Shown: in pieces, positions 35,340-46,069 of the stretch
Layout of the letters: the number at the start of each line of letters is the position of its first letter
Position numbering within the stretch: position 1 is the stretch's first letter
NCBI GenBank assembly: GCA_949361645.1
Contig: OX442421.1
Span: 1,638,501-1,702,500 of the forward strand
Direction: 5' to 3'
DNA: 64,000 nucleotides
DNA from: Spongilla lacustris
Lineage: Eukaryota; Porifera; Demospongiae; Spongillida; Spongillidae
The notes under the pieces: generated by a model
What the model was told of the DNA's origin: nothing
What the model saw: the letters and a program-made list of their open reading frames with translations, nothing else
Databases searched by the model: none
Position numbers and translations under genes: made by a program

Positions 35340-36650
35340 CTCACTGAAGGGCGGCATTGCCAAAGTTTCCACCAAGGCTACCCACTGTAGTTCAGTGTGA
35401 TCTGAGTACTTCCCTGGTAACTATTCCAGTGGTACTGTCACATTTCTGAATTGGAGAATATTCTTAGGCAAATCAATAACACCTCAAAACTTCTTCACAA
35501 AATCTAATCCAATAATACAGTCTACATCCAGTACACCAACAACAACAAAATCAGACACAAAGGTTGTACCAGCAATGTCTATGTGCAAGGTTGTTACAAC
35601 AACACACACTAAAACTGGACTACCTTCAACACCAATCAGCTTGTGTCCATTCCAATTCAAGGTGACAGGCTACAGCAGTTTTCTCCTTCCAACTGGCACC
35701 ACACTAAGACCTTACACAAACTCACTGTGGCGTCAGTGTCTATCATACATTGAACTGTCATGTTTCTAACAAAAGCTTTTATACAAGGTGATGATGCATG
35801 GATAATTGCCAAACTACAATGGACCATTGTATTTTGTTCCACGTGCACTTGGTCCCTACTGGTGAGAGGTTCTAGTTTCCATGCTGCTTCGAGCGGTTGC
35901 CCTCAGCAGCAGTGTAGTTTCTTGCAATATGTAGCATACAATCGCTTACCACAAACCTCACCACCAGTACCAGTCGTCAGCATTGGTCTCCGAGTCGCAG
36001 CCGCATCTCCAAAGGAAGATTCCAGCCTCTCAAGACGTGCTGTTAATGTGTTCAGCATTTCTGAGATCGTGTCCTGGCCGCTGCTTGTTGACAACGTAGC
36101 AGCAATACTCTCGGCCACTACTTCTTCTGCAACTGTTGCTGCGTTCACCTCTTGTCTCACTTCGGGGCGGAGATACGACCGTATCTCCAGCATTGCAGTG
36201 ACTGCTTCATTAACAGTCTTTGGCTCTCTCTGTCCAACAGCAAATGCAACCTGGAGGTTATCAAGCTCACTGAGGTATTTTTTCTAGAGCAAGCAATTCT
36301 TTTGCTTTTTCATCCAGCTCTGGTAAAGCTTTTTCCGCAAAGACTCACAGTTCATCTGTAAAATTGCTCCAAGACTCATCACGCTGGCACCTCCTGGCGT
36401 GAAATTCAACAAAATACATTTTCACTTACTGTCTGGCTCAAAATGGTGTTGGAGTGCTTCCTTGGCTACTTCATAGTTCTGTTTGGTTTCAGGGGAAAAT
36501 CGCTTCCACGCAGTCTGCTCTTTCCCGGTTAGCTGCACTGGCAACCACAGCTACTTCTTTTGTTATCCCATCCATTTACCAAAGCAGCTGCTTTAAAATG
36601 GTGGCTCTGTTGGCTAAGTTACCTTTTCGCCCCTTTGCACCATTTTGACA
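35340..36650 (-). pseudogene. Ty3/Gypsy gag and protease relic in a TET intron
   Basis: Minus strand, from high to low coordinates: EALQHHFEPDSK (gag), PKTVNEAVTAMLEIRSYL (a highly typical end of Mag/Gypsy gag), a coiled region LTARLERLESSF, a degenerate Cys cluster (CGKRLYATYCKKLHCC), then the protease VQCMIDTDATVSL, where DTG has become DTD, and DCIIGLDFVKKF. Frames change repeatedly. It stops before any RT block. The DTG loss means no active protease. Same family as the relic at 42.7-43.6 kb. Confidence 0.8.
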
Positions 36651-37247
36651 CCCTGCCGACTACACCATGTGTATTGCCGTCAAGCAATTGTATAATTATC
36701 AGCAGACTGCTATAAGAGGGCAATAATAGGGTTTATATACATTTACCAGCGCATGTGTAGAGCTGCACACGCATAAACACATACGCTACACTTGCAAATT
36801 CAAAGACAGTAACATGCAGAATGCGGCAGTATGCATTACATCATTCTTCATATAGGAAAGGGGGATCCAGACCCCCTGGACCCCACCGCCTAACGCTGGC
36901 CCTGAGTTAATTGATCAACATTGGTTTCAAACCATTGTCAATCTATTAACCATGGTTTGTAACTTAATGATTGAAATATGAATTATATTTACCGCCCGGA
37001 GCCCCTCCAAATCCGCCCCTGGAACATTAACACTTCACGTGCTAGTAAACTAGGCAGCAAATCCATACGATACTAAGACTGAAAGCCATACATTGTAGCG
37101 TGTTCGTCACACTATCTTAGCACGAAAACGAAACGTGACTTTTCTCGTAACGTCTACTGTATGCAAGCTAAATCATAGCTCTCCTTTTTTCTCCTCCAAC
37201 TGGGTCTTTTTTGTGTTGGTACTTCCAAATCTATCTGCACCTATCAG

Positions 37248-37337
37248 GAAGAGCAACTTGAGAAAATGGTGCAGGAACTGTCGGACAAAATTGGTCCTGT
37301 CTACAAGTGGCTGTGCCCAGAGGGACACAAGAACCAG
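37248..37337 (+). CDS. TET: TET dioxygenase exon (last one seen)
   Basis: CACCTATCAG precedes EEQLEKMVQELSDKIGPVYK then WLCPEGHKNQ, ending CCAG/GTATTA, phase 0 on both sides. TET proteins have a helix of this type (EE-LE...L-x-x-x-x-AP-YK-LAP-AY-NQ) directly after the PRKFKL block. The exons with the HxD iron site and 2-oxoglutarate Arg should follow, but none could be found in the rest of the window. The gene is therefore either truncated here, split by a misassembly, or has its 3' half beyond mobile-element insertions. Confidence 0.88.
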
Positions 37338-38240
37338 GTATTACTTTATACTAAAATGTACAGATTGGATTGGTGTTCTGATGTTACCACAGGCACCCAA
37401 TGCCCACAGGTCCCTCAGCACATCCTGGTGTCCAGGCTTTAATGCATGTTGCATGCAGCAGGTAGAAAAAGATGGCTTGTCCAAACTATTTTAGCGGCAT
37501 TGTGATGTTAGAGGTGGGGGGAGTTAAATGCTGCCACTAAGAAAATTTTAACCTTGTAGCTAGCTGCAGCGTTGAATCCATAATTGGTGAATGTAACAAC
37601 AACTCAATGACGTTCAGGAGGGGGGAGGGGGGGGGAGAGTTAATATGTTAATGACACAATCATTTTCCAAAAAAAATTTTGACAAGCCCGCATGTAGCTT
37701 GTGGCTAGGGGAAAATGCCTCATGTGTTTATATTTGTATATTGAGGGTGGCAGTGGTTAAGTGGATGCTGTGGCAGTCCTTTTCAACTGCTCACAGCCTG
37801 AGGTGATGGGACTGTTTCCTTCTGCGTGATTAAAGACAGCGGAAGGGGTGCTGGTGTGCATATTGGTGTCTACGCCAATGCGTTTCCACATTCCACCGCT
37901 AATGAGATTTCACGTAGTGATGGAATCTTACTAGAAGGTGGTTTATGTCAACTACCTACCAGCAGTTTTTTAAACTGGGTATGTGCCTTGCCATGTACAG
38001 ACCCTTTGGCTCAAAAGAAAACAAACTTTCCTACTGGATCTAGATGAGCAGCTGATAACAGGCTAGCAGGATGCATCACCCTGGCTGTTAGTGTGAGACA
38101 ACATAAGTGGCATTCGACCAGCACCTAAACCACTTACATATTCATGTGTAAGTTGGTTAGCGCGGCACTTCACTGAACAATGTGTACTCTTTACACTGCT
38201 CCCTCTTTTCAATGAGCAATGTACAACCCATAGATATCTG
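37338..38240. other. Non-coding DNA after the last TET exon
   Basis: Contains a G-rich run (37615-37640) and an unassigned 73-codon frame at 37826-38047. No TET block or mobile-element protein was recognised. Confidence 0.4.
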
Positions 38241-38247
38241 GTTTCAT

Positions 38248-39760
38248 TTACGGTTTGGATACATCTTTGGAACCGGTACCATTCTCCTGTGCCGGTGCAG
38301 GCTCGGGAATTTCTTCATGCCTTATCGTTGGATCAAGTTTGGGTAGGTCAATTTCTGGAGGCGGGGCTGCCAAATCATCGTCATGATCCAGAAGCTGCAT
38401 TCTGCTTGTGTGTTGTTCCTCCATTTGATGTGCTGCCTCCCCACCATCATCATTGCTGTCACACTGTACCATGCTATCGGCTTCTTGGTCCAGCCTGATC
38501 TTCGTTGGGCAAGGATTCCCTTTATCTTATAGGTGTTGTTGCCGTTCCGCTCTACCACCTTGAATGGCCTCATCCTGGGACAATGTAACTTCCGAGACAA
38601 CTCTCGAGGTATGGCAGGAGAATGCAACCAGACAAGATCGCCTTAATTGAAGGGCGCCTTGGGAACCTTTTCATCGTATAAAGCCTTCTGTTGTTTGTGT
38701 TCAGTCACACATCTGTCTCTCACTCCTTCATAGGTCTTCTTTCAACCTCTGCTCATACTCTTGGACTGGAACTTCCTCAATTTTACTGCTACCATACATC
38801 AGATCAACTGGAAGCTTCACCGGTGGAAGCCTATGGTATACCCAACCAAGAAGCAATGACTGTAGCCAGGAAGCTCGTACGTGGATGAGATGTTTTGCCG
38901 ATTTTCACCACCAGAGCAGTTGCATAGCGATCAAGGCCGGCAATTTGAATTGGCACTGGTGAAGGAGATATGCAATATTCTTGGTGTAAGGAAGACCCTC
39001 ACTATGCCGTACCACCCACAGGGCAATGGGATGGTGGAACGATGTAATCGAACTCTGCTGGATATGTTATCAACAACAGTGTGAAAGCATCCTTCTAATT
39101 GGGAGCAGAATATACGCAGGGTTTGCCTGGTGTATAATTCAAGCATTCATGCATTGATTAGGTTTAGTCCTTTCTGATGTTTGGTTGACAGGCCCATCTG
39201 GTGAAGTAATCTACTGCCACTAAGACGTACTCACTTCCTTGATCTGTTTCTGGAAGAGGACCCATTATGTCCACACAAACTATTTGTAATGGATATCTAG
39301 CCTGGATTGTTTGCAGACCCGCCCTCCGCTTTGGGACAGCTGATTTCCGTATGCAACATGTGATGCACAATAATCTTGGTATATCCCAGCCAATACAAGC
39401 GCTCCATTAACTGTTCCAGCACCTTCTCTTCGCCCAGGTGGGTAGACATACCCCCTCATGAAGACTCCACAAGATGTCTGCCTGAAATTCAGTCGGCAGT
39501 ACAAGCTGAAGGTCGGTTTCTTTTCCGTCAAGTCTCCTCCACAGAATACCATTTTTTATGCGAAGAGATTCCCATTGTTGTAGTAGCAGGCGACTCTCTC
39601 AACTCCAAGACTTCGTTACATCCAGAGGGGGTTGGTGCCCATTTTGTACTGCAAGGTACACTGGTTGGATCTGGTCATCATCAAGCTGATGATGCCCCAT
39701 GTTTTTGTGACACAGGTAGGGGAACAGGAACCCCTACAGTTTGATCATCATCCGAAGGCA
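38248..39760 (-). pseudogene. Ty3/Gypsy integrase with an inverted core segment
   Basis: Minus strand 39760-39180: LLQQWESLRIKNG, the finger region, then VCVDIMGPLPE and VAVDYFTRWA (first Asp). Minus strand 38830-38250: VKLPVDLMYGSSK, QEYEQRLKEDL, LHCPRMRPFKVVERNGNNTY (C-terminal domain). The part that belongs between them lies on the plus strand at 38826-39178: AYGIPNQEAMTVARKLV, LHSDQGRQFE (second Asp), YHPQGNGMVERCNRT (Glu), SIHALIRFSPF. Both junctions fall where the protein should be continuous, so the segment has been inverted in place. Frames are also broken elsewhere. Confidence 0.85.
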
Positions 39761-39860
39761 CCTCGTCCTTATTATGGCTGCTCCTCGCTCACTGTGTACA
39801 ATGGATGCCTGACAATGTGTCCGCATTGCTGTGCTAAGCACCCCGGCGATGAACTATTGT

Positions 39861-40432
39861 GAAGTTGTATGTACTCTTCTAGTTTCTGCAGCCAGCGGGC
39901 CGGCTGCCCTTCGGGCTCATTTAATTTACTCCTTGGTAACCACCCTGCAGAGAATGCTCAGCTCTTGGCTTATTGCCATCTAGCTCAAACCCTTTGATGG
40001 ATTGGCGAGAAATAGGGGTAGAAGGCAAGGGCACCCACTAGGCCTGAGTCCAACCCTCCCAATACCCTGGCCGGAGGGTGTGGCTGGCAGTGACGCTGTT
40101 CACCCAGCCACTGTGGACCCCAGTGACTGAACTGAGACGCTGGTCCCAGTCGGCCGGGTTTGGGATGACCAGCAACAGAGACCAGGGGTGATGCTGACCA
40201 CCCACTGGGTACTCTGTGTACCAAGGCCAGGACGCTGGTCCAGGCTTGGGTTGCCGGGAATTGACTAGCCCACAGGGCCCCGCCCAAAGTTAAAACCCCA
40301 AACTTGCCACCCACTGTACATAGGACATAGGTACGTAAGAGCCGGATTGCGGGTGTGGGTAGCAAATGTATACAAAAATTGCATGACACTGCTCAAGTGA
40401 ACAACAGTCTAGTCCAGTCCAATGAGCTGCTG
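39861..40432. other. GC-rich non-coding stretch beside the DIRS element
   Basis: A locally GC-rich region with CCAGC/GCTGG-rich inverted bits and no coding signal. It may contain the terminal or internal complementary repeats of the DIRS-type element, but these could not be defined. Confidence 0.35.
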
Positions 40433-41300
40433 TCAGTCCTGACACTTGGCCATCACCGCTGCTACTGCGGCATGCTGAGGGTCACATCTTATATAGGTCT
40501 TGAAGGCCCTACTTTGCCAGCGGCCCAACTGCTTGATCACGCCAGAAGAGATCCCCACTTTAGCTGCTGTAGTTGCTGCCCCAATGCGAAAACTATGGGT
40601 GTTGAATTGGTCAGGGTCCAAGCCCAACTTACCAAAGTAGACCCGTAGCTGCGATTGGAACCTCCTGGCAGTCAAGGGTGACCCATCTTCCCAGATAAAG
40701 AGAGGGCTTGAGCTCGGGGCCGGGCAGCACTCCAGATAACGTTTCATGCTGCTCACTGGGCAAGAGCTGTCTCTGCTGCATCCCACCGACACTACGGTCT
40801 CCCGTCCCCACTGGTCAGACTTGGAGCGCCTCAAGAGGACCTTCAGCTGATGCCCCACGAACCAGACATTGCACCTCCGGAGGGGCGCTTGATGGAGTGG
40901 TGTAGCCGTGAACTCCCCTACCCGGAGAAAACCGTAGAAGGCCAGGGACATCGCCGTCTGTAGCAAGCGACTATCTCACCCACTCATGGAGGTGTCTGTA
41001 TCCACTGCCCCCTGTAGCTGAGTGAGGATCTGAGGGGAAATCGGCAACCTACAGCGCTTGGGTGGACGCTCCGCCTAAGAGCGCCGAATACCTGTTAGAA
41101 ACTGGGCTGCAGAGGCCTTGAGTATGATGCAAGAATGTGACTGCTGCCAGGTACACCCGAATGGTGGCGAGGCTGACTGCAAAGGCTACCACCTGCTGCT
41201 TGCTCGCCGGAACAGGGGCCAAACGGTGGTGGTAGCAGAGGGCCACAAACTGTTGAATCCGATATGTAGAGGCTGTCGAAGGAGCTATCGACTCCCAAAC
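40433..41300 (-). pseudogene. DIRS-type tyrosine recombinase
   Basis: The 177-codon frame 40966-40433 has the catalytic arms: AFYGFLRVGEFT (Arg I), LLRRSKSDQ (Lys), FNTHSFRIGAATTAA (HxxR), LGRWQSRAFKTYIR (Trp in place of the third His, and the nucleophile Tyr). The N-terminal SAM-like part lies at 41246-41049 (VSLATIRVYLAAVTFLHH) in another frame. DIRS retroelements use this enzyme instead of an integrase to insert circular DNA. The catalytic domain looks complete; the protein is broken by frameshifts in front of it. Confidence 0.88.
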
Positions 41301-41390
41301 CAGGGCAGAGATCCGTGACTCTACAGCAGGGTAAGGTGGGATGGAATGGCTGAGGGCTGGGGGTTAGCCTGAAAGAACCAAGTCATCAAA

Positions 41391-41999
41391 TTACGTGACA
41401 GCGCATCGGCCACTGCATTGCGCTTCCCCAGGACATGCACCAGCCTGATTGTGAAATTGTTGCAGGCAGCCACCCAGAACAATTCCCAGAGTAGCCCCAT
41501 GAGGGAGGGATCCCATGAGTAATGGCCAAACCACGCCTGCACCACTGCCACAATGGAATGTGACATGTCTCCTGCAGAGCCTCTGACTCCAAGCACTAGC
41601 AGCAACCAGTATCGCAAAGAGCTCTTGCCACTGAATAGAGCGGTGTGGGAGTGTCTGGTGAGGAGGCCAGGTCCCCCTGAGCCAGGCCCTGTCGAAGTAG
41701 GCCCCAAACCCATGCAAACCAGAGGCATCTGTGTACAGGTTCAAGGAGGCTGGACCAGACCACTGTGGATCCAGGAACTTGGCACGGCCATTCCACTGTG
41801 GAAGGAAACAGGCCCACCACTCCAAGTCAGCTCTGGCCTCAGCACCGATGCGGGGATGGTGATGGAGCCTGTTCACTGTTGTGGATAGGTCAATCAGCCG
41901 TCTTAGGAACAGGCGGCCTGCCGGGACCACTTTGGTGGCAAAAGACAGCTTGCCAATCAAGGAGAGGAGCTCACGTTTGGTAGCCATACGACGCCCCAA
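41391..41999 (-). pseudogene. DIRS-type RNase H / linker region
   Basis: The 202-codon frame has ELLSLIGKLSFATKVVPAGR (typical DIRS RT-RH connection), then LNLYTDASGLHGFGAYF (D), SIQWQELFAILVAASAW (E). A shift at the end is repaired in another frame with NNFTIRLVHVLGKRNAVAD (last Asp) and ALSR. The order RT-RH-YR on one strand is diagnostic for DIRS. Confidence 0.88.
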
Positions 42000-42002
42000 C
42001 CA

Positions 42003-42649
42003 TTAGCAGATGGTAACGAGGATGTCAGACACCTTGTCCAAGGGGAGCGAGAGGACCTGAGCTACTGAATCCAATTGGATGCCAAGGAAGGTGATGGTCA
42101 TGGAGGGCCCTCCCAATTTGTCCAGTGCTACCGGAATGCCCAGCCTGTTGCGGACTGCCAAGGTCCGCTGGATTGAAGCCGCACACTGATCCGACCCTGG
42201 AGCCCTGACGATCAAAAAGTCATCCAGGTAGTGGATTGCCGTCACTTGGTAGTTTAGGCACAGGATCCAATTGAGGGCCTCTGCGAATTGGCTAAACAGG
42301 AATGAGACTGATCTCAATCCGAAGGGAAGGCAAGCGTCCACATAGTATTTCCCTTGCCACGGCATGCCAAGGAGATCCCAATCAGCAGGAGACACAGGGA
42401 CCATTCTGAAGGCTGCTCGGAGGTCTACCTTCGCCATGATTGCCCCGACACCGAAGCTCGTCACCAAAGAGATAGCCTCATCCACTGTGTCAGAAACTGG
42501 TCCTTGTCAATGCCATCATTCACACTGCTACCCAGGGGGGCAGACAAGTGCAGAATCATCCTCCATTTCCCTCCTTTCTTGGGGATAGCACCCAAGCCTG
42601 AGGAACGGAATGTGTCCATTGGAATGTGCTCAAACGGACCCAGCACCCT
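42003..42649 (-). pseudogene. DIRS-type reverse transcriptase
   Basis: Begins at about 42649 with VLGPFEHIPMDTFRSSGLG and PKKGGKWRMILHLSAP, then a frameshift near 42470. It continues IMAKVDLRAAFRMVPV (first Asp), CLPFGLRSVSFLFSQFAEAL and AIHYLDDFLIV (the DD pair). Catalytic residues are present. The 5' part of the element (gag-like ORF) is missing; the frame runs directly into Gypsy protease linker sequence. Confidence 0.88.
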
Positions 42650-43610
42650 GCCATCCGATGAATTACACTGGATATGTACTGATGAACCTTCAAGTGGGAA
42701 AATGGTCTTCTTATCACAGTCAATCACACATGTGCATCTCAACAAAATCCAGCCCCAGGATTGCCTTCTGTACGGTGAGGTCATTTGTTACCAGTAGTGT
42801 CACTTCAGATAGTGTGTTTCTGCCATCCAGGAACACCTGGACTTTTCCGAATCCACGTACAGACAATGGAGAACCATTGACACCAACCAGTCGCTTGCTT
42901 TTCCAGGGTTGGAGCTCGGGTAAACGTACATTCGCTGCTCTCGAAATCCTGACCCATATGTTTTCACAAATTAGCGACACTGCGGCTCCGGTATCTAGTA
43001 CAAAAGTAATAGGGACAGTTTGAATCACTCCAGTAACACAATATAACTTCCACCACACGATGTAGATAGGGTATGCACAATCACATTATTTTGTTTGGCC
43101 TTTAGATGTTGTCCCTCAAGTGGCTGGCCATTTCCACTGAGGGGTTGAAGTTTTCCTGTAGCTGTTCTGCACCACAACGTGGCATAAGCATGTGATGTGT
43201 CCTTTTCTTCCGCAGTTCCAACTTGTGATAAATGCCTGCTTTTGTCCCTGTTGCACATTCGTGCTCTGCCCTGGCTTCTCTCACGCTCCACCAGTGGCTC
43301 TAAACAGTGCAGTCTATCGGTCGCTATCTTCAGCATTGGTCAGTGAGCCATCTTCGTCCTTAAAGTTGCCACCTGCATGTGGTGTGACCCCAGTGACGAT
43401 TGTAGCATTGCTATCTGCCATGGGAACCATATTGCTAACTCGAAAAACCTCACCACGACTCCAACTCAATTGTCGTAATTACAGCCTCCTCAACCATCTT
43501 TGGGCGTTTTTGCTTCACCCCAAATGCTACTTGAGGATTTGCTATTTGTGTCAGAAAGTGATTCAGTGCGAAACGTTCCAGTGTTTTTTCTTCAAGGTAC
43601 CACAGAAATA
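42650..43610 (-). pseudogene. Ty3/Gypsy gag end, zinc knuckle and protease
   Basis: Minus strand: ALNHFLTQIANPQVAFGVKQ, then RPKMVEEAVITTIELESW (gag end, 43580-43440), a degenerate Cys/His knuckle (43250-43170), then an open protease frame 43058-42720 with ITFVLDTGAAVSLI (intact DTG) and QKAILGLDFVEMHMC. A linker (IDCDKKTIFPLEGSSVHIQ) follows at 42730-42660, where the RT should start, but DIRS sequence begins instead. The family is the same as at 35.3-36.6 kb, and the integrase at 38.2-39.8 kb may be the other half of this element. Confidence 0.8.
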
Positions 43611-43936
43611 AGATCTGATTATAATGTATTTATACTTACATCTGTGCACATCCAGGCATTTGTATCCATGGTGTAATACATGACCAGGCTGTTAGGGTTA
43701 AATGTTCTGCCATAGCAACGTGGTTTCTTATACTCTTGTGTATTACTACTGGCTTCAGTCGTTCTCATGCAGTTACAATTGCAGCCAAAGCTTACTTGGC
43801 ACCCCGCACATCTGCGGTGCAATAAGGTATCATTAAAGTATGCACCATTTCCCTTCCAAATTATGTACATGAGAAGTCATATGTACCATCATGTACAAAT
43901 GGGCTATGTATGTGCATACTGCTTGTCTCTAAATTA

Positions 43937-44089
43937 CCCTGTCTCATCGATATTGAAGACGTCCTCTGGTCGATACTTCTCAATGATACCAGGCAACTCC
44001 CTCTAGGCTCTAGCCACACCTTGCTGGTCAGCACCACCAGCCTCTCCATATAACTCCATAACTGCTGCCGTCCTAGAAAGCCAACCATT
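43937..44089 (-). pseudogene. pogo/Tigger-type DDE transposase fragment
   Basis: The minus-strand frame reads NGWLSRTAA, LYGEAGGADQQGVARA, a TAG stop, then RELPGIIEKYRPEDVFNIDE and TG. The pattern (NGWL-x-R-x..., LP-II-KY-PEDVFN-DETG) is the start of the DDE_1 domain of pogo/Tigger transposases of the Tc1-mariner superfamily, including the first catalytic Asp. It ends at a possible GTAATT donor; nothing further was found. Confidence 0.65.
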
Positions 44090-44525
44090 GCTTAAAATAA
44101 GCTATCTATCCACAGTGAGATAATCATTGCTGGAAGCTGTTGGTGATAGCTGTCTGCTGCTAACAAGTTAAGTCTCCCACGTTTAGGGGATTTTTATACT
44201 GGTTAAATTATAAGTGGTAATGTGCAAAACTCGAAGGAAGTGCTGCTCGCTTTTATATATACCGCTGTCAATTGTACGTTGGGACAACAGTTACAACATG
44301 CATGTAGTTCTAAGTTACACAATGACAGTACCACACCCAGAAAAAACCTGCACTTGGCGCAAGCGAAACTTTTAATAATACTATGTAGGAAAAATTAAAA
44401 AAACGTTTGCATTGTCTGAAAAAATCCTCAATTACCTTAGAGAACTCCACATATTACCATGTGCTACTTTTTTTACAATGTACATCCTATTCAGGCTTAT
44501 AATCATCATCTTCACATTTTCACAA

Positions 44526-44610
44526 ATAGTTTATCACACTAGCCTGATATTGAACCTCTCAGCACACGGTGACCCCCGCCAAAGGGTATTTCGTTTTCCC
44601 GCTGTTGCTT
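44526..44610 (+). pseudogene. Possible Ig-domain relic
   Basis: VYHTSLILNLSAHGDPRQRV resembles the B-C strand region of Ig domains (L-x-C-x-A-x-GDP), with the Cys replaced by Leu. It stands near a clearer Ig exon at 44.7 kb. Weak. Confidence 0.25.
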
Positions 44611-44674
44611 GATTACTAATAATGCACCATCAATATTATTGGTTCATGTAATGAGAATGATACAATGTTACAAT

Positions 44675-44928
44675 CAACAGCCTCCACTTCACCAGATCAG
44701 CCTCCTTATTTTACCACTGAGCCTAGTGACACCGTACTGTACCATGTTGAACTGCTTGGCACAAGGTGACCCCTCCTCCACCATCACGTGGTACAGAGGG
44801 GACTCTCCAACCTTGGTTCCTGATGGCTATGCGCTCAATGGCTCACTGCTTATACCCATTGTGGTAGAGGAGGTCCTACCACTGTAGGGCTACCAGTGAT
44901 CAATTTGGGACCATCAGAAGCCATGTAA
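44675..44928 (+). pseudogene. Ig domain exon of a receptor-like gene, frameshifted
   Basis: Three frames in turn give one Ig domain: QPPYFTTEPSDTVLYHV (A strand), LNCLAQGDPSSTITWYRGDS and GSLLIPIVVEEV (Cys, Trp), then YHCRATSDQFGTIRSH (second Cys), ending CCAT/GTAAGT. The two frame changes lie near 44735 and 44872. The style of Ig repeat is that of I-set domains in animal adhesion and receptor proteins, including sponge receptor phosphatases and kinases. Domain identity is firm; whether the locus is functional is doubtful. Confidence 0.75.
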
Positions 44929-45000
44929 GTACTGTGCATGTGAGTTTACCATACACAATAAGAGACAGCTGATGATGTGGTCCTTCTGTTGGCAGTCTTA

Positions 45001-45315
45001 CAGTGCCGTTAACCCACAAGTTCACACTTGCGCGCGTGTGTATGCGAGTCGAGCGCGAGTCAATTAGCGAGTGCAATTAGCACTCGATACGCGCGCTGTT
45101 CCGAGCATCACTCAAATACCTATTTACGGCATACCTACAGATGATGACGTTAGTTTCAAGCTATTAATAGTATACATTTTTGTTCCAGCTGTTTTGCTTT
45201 GAGTTAAGGCGCGCGAGTCATTATTGCACTCGATAGAGTCACGCGCGAGTCGAGCGCGTGTCGAGTGCGTCGAGTCGAGCGCGCGCGAGTGTGAACTTGT
45301 GGGTGGACGGCACTG
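45001..45315. mobile_element. Mariner-type MITE flanked by TA
   Basis: Left end CAGTGCCGTTAACCCACAAG with TTCACACTTGCGCGCG, right end in reverse complement CAGTGCCGTCCACCCACAAG with TTCACACTCGCGCGCG, so about 37-bp inverted repeats. TA lies on both sides (44999-45000, 45316-45317). The interior is rich in GAGTCGAGCGCG-type motifs and has no coding capacity. CAGTGC ends with TA duplications are typical of Tc1/mariner-superfamily non-autonomous elements. Confidence 0.9.
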
Positions 45316-45395
45316 TAGGTGGGTTACCTGAGGTTAAAGTAGCTGATTGTTTAGTGATACCTTACATGTTTTTGAGGTGAACATGTATGTCTTCT

Positions 45396-45550
45396 GTTCA
45401 ATCTAGCTTTCCAAAGACAATTGGTCACTCTACAATGGAACACTGTGCAGTCACAGGTCAACCCCAATGATGGCAAGGTACCGTCCACACCGGAGGTAGA
45501 GGTATTTGGTCCCATCATTGGGTACAGTCTGATTGAGGTCATTTACTCAG
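45396..45550 (+). pseudogene. Possible fibronectin type III fragment
   Basis: The frame FQRQLVTLQWNTVQ ... STPEVEVFGPIIGYSLIEVI has the V-x-L-x-W and G-x-I-x-GY-x-x landmarks of an FN3 domain. It lies between Ig-like blocks on the same strand, fitting an Ig/FN3 receptor gene. The fold assignment is tentative. Confidence 0.35.
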
Positions 45551-45796
45551 ATTATTGAAGGTGGAGGGTTGGACCATGACACATTACAGTAAAGGGCAAC
45601 ATTCATCTGTATGAATATGACATGAATTATATGTCCCACAAAATCAAACCCAAAACAAGCTGAATAATTTAATGACTTGCTTGACAATTGCCAAATACAG
45701 TACTACGCAATGTACTGCAATATGGGCACTGAATAAAATATTACCGACCATCATCAGCAGCACTGGATTAAAAATACCTGGTCCGGTGCACAGGAT

Positions 45797-45860
45797 ATCA
45801 GTGGCACAGTGGTAAGCTGTGGGCTATTGTGCTCGAGCCACACATGTGTACCACGCCACA
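45797..45860 (+). repeat. tRNA-like promoter boxes (SINE-like)
   Basis: TGGCACAGTGG (A-box) and GCTCGAGCC (B-box-like) lie 22 bases apart, as in tRNA-derived SINE heads. No SINE body or tail was defined. Confidence 0.25.
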
Positions 45861-45947
45861 CATATGTGTACCACGCCACACAATTCTAGGTAAGATAGAG
45901 AATATGCAGGTATTATTTTTAAGTGTATTGCTTCCTCTGACCAGCAA

Positions 45948-46066
45948 GGGCCAACCTGGTGGTGACATCAAGTCCTGGGGACAGTTTGGACAACTCTGTT
46001 GGCACCAATGTCTCCTTCACCTGCGATAGGCTGCACATTGATGACCCTGAAGTGGACAGACTGCTA
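45948..46066 (+). pseudogene. Possible Ig-like exon start
   Basis: After CTGACCAG the frame reads ANLVVTSSPGDSLDNSVGTN, then VSFTCDRLHIDDPE, the A-B strand region of an Ig domain with its Cys. It is cut by the piggyBac-like MITE beginning at 46070. Probably the same gene as the Ig exon at 44.7 kb. Confidence 0.4.
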
Positions 46067-46069
46067 TAA

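Noticed and set aside
43619..43870. Cys-rich 83-codon minus-strand ORF (RCAGCQVSFGCNCNC)
   Set aside because: Cys spacing fits no finger I know, a GTAAGC donor lies within it, and no neighbouring exon supports it.
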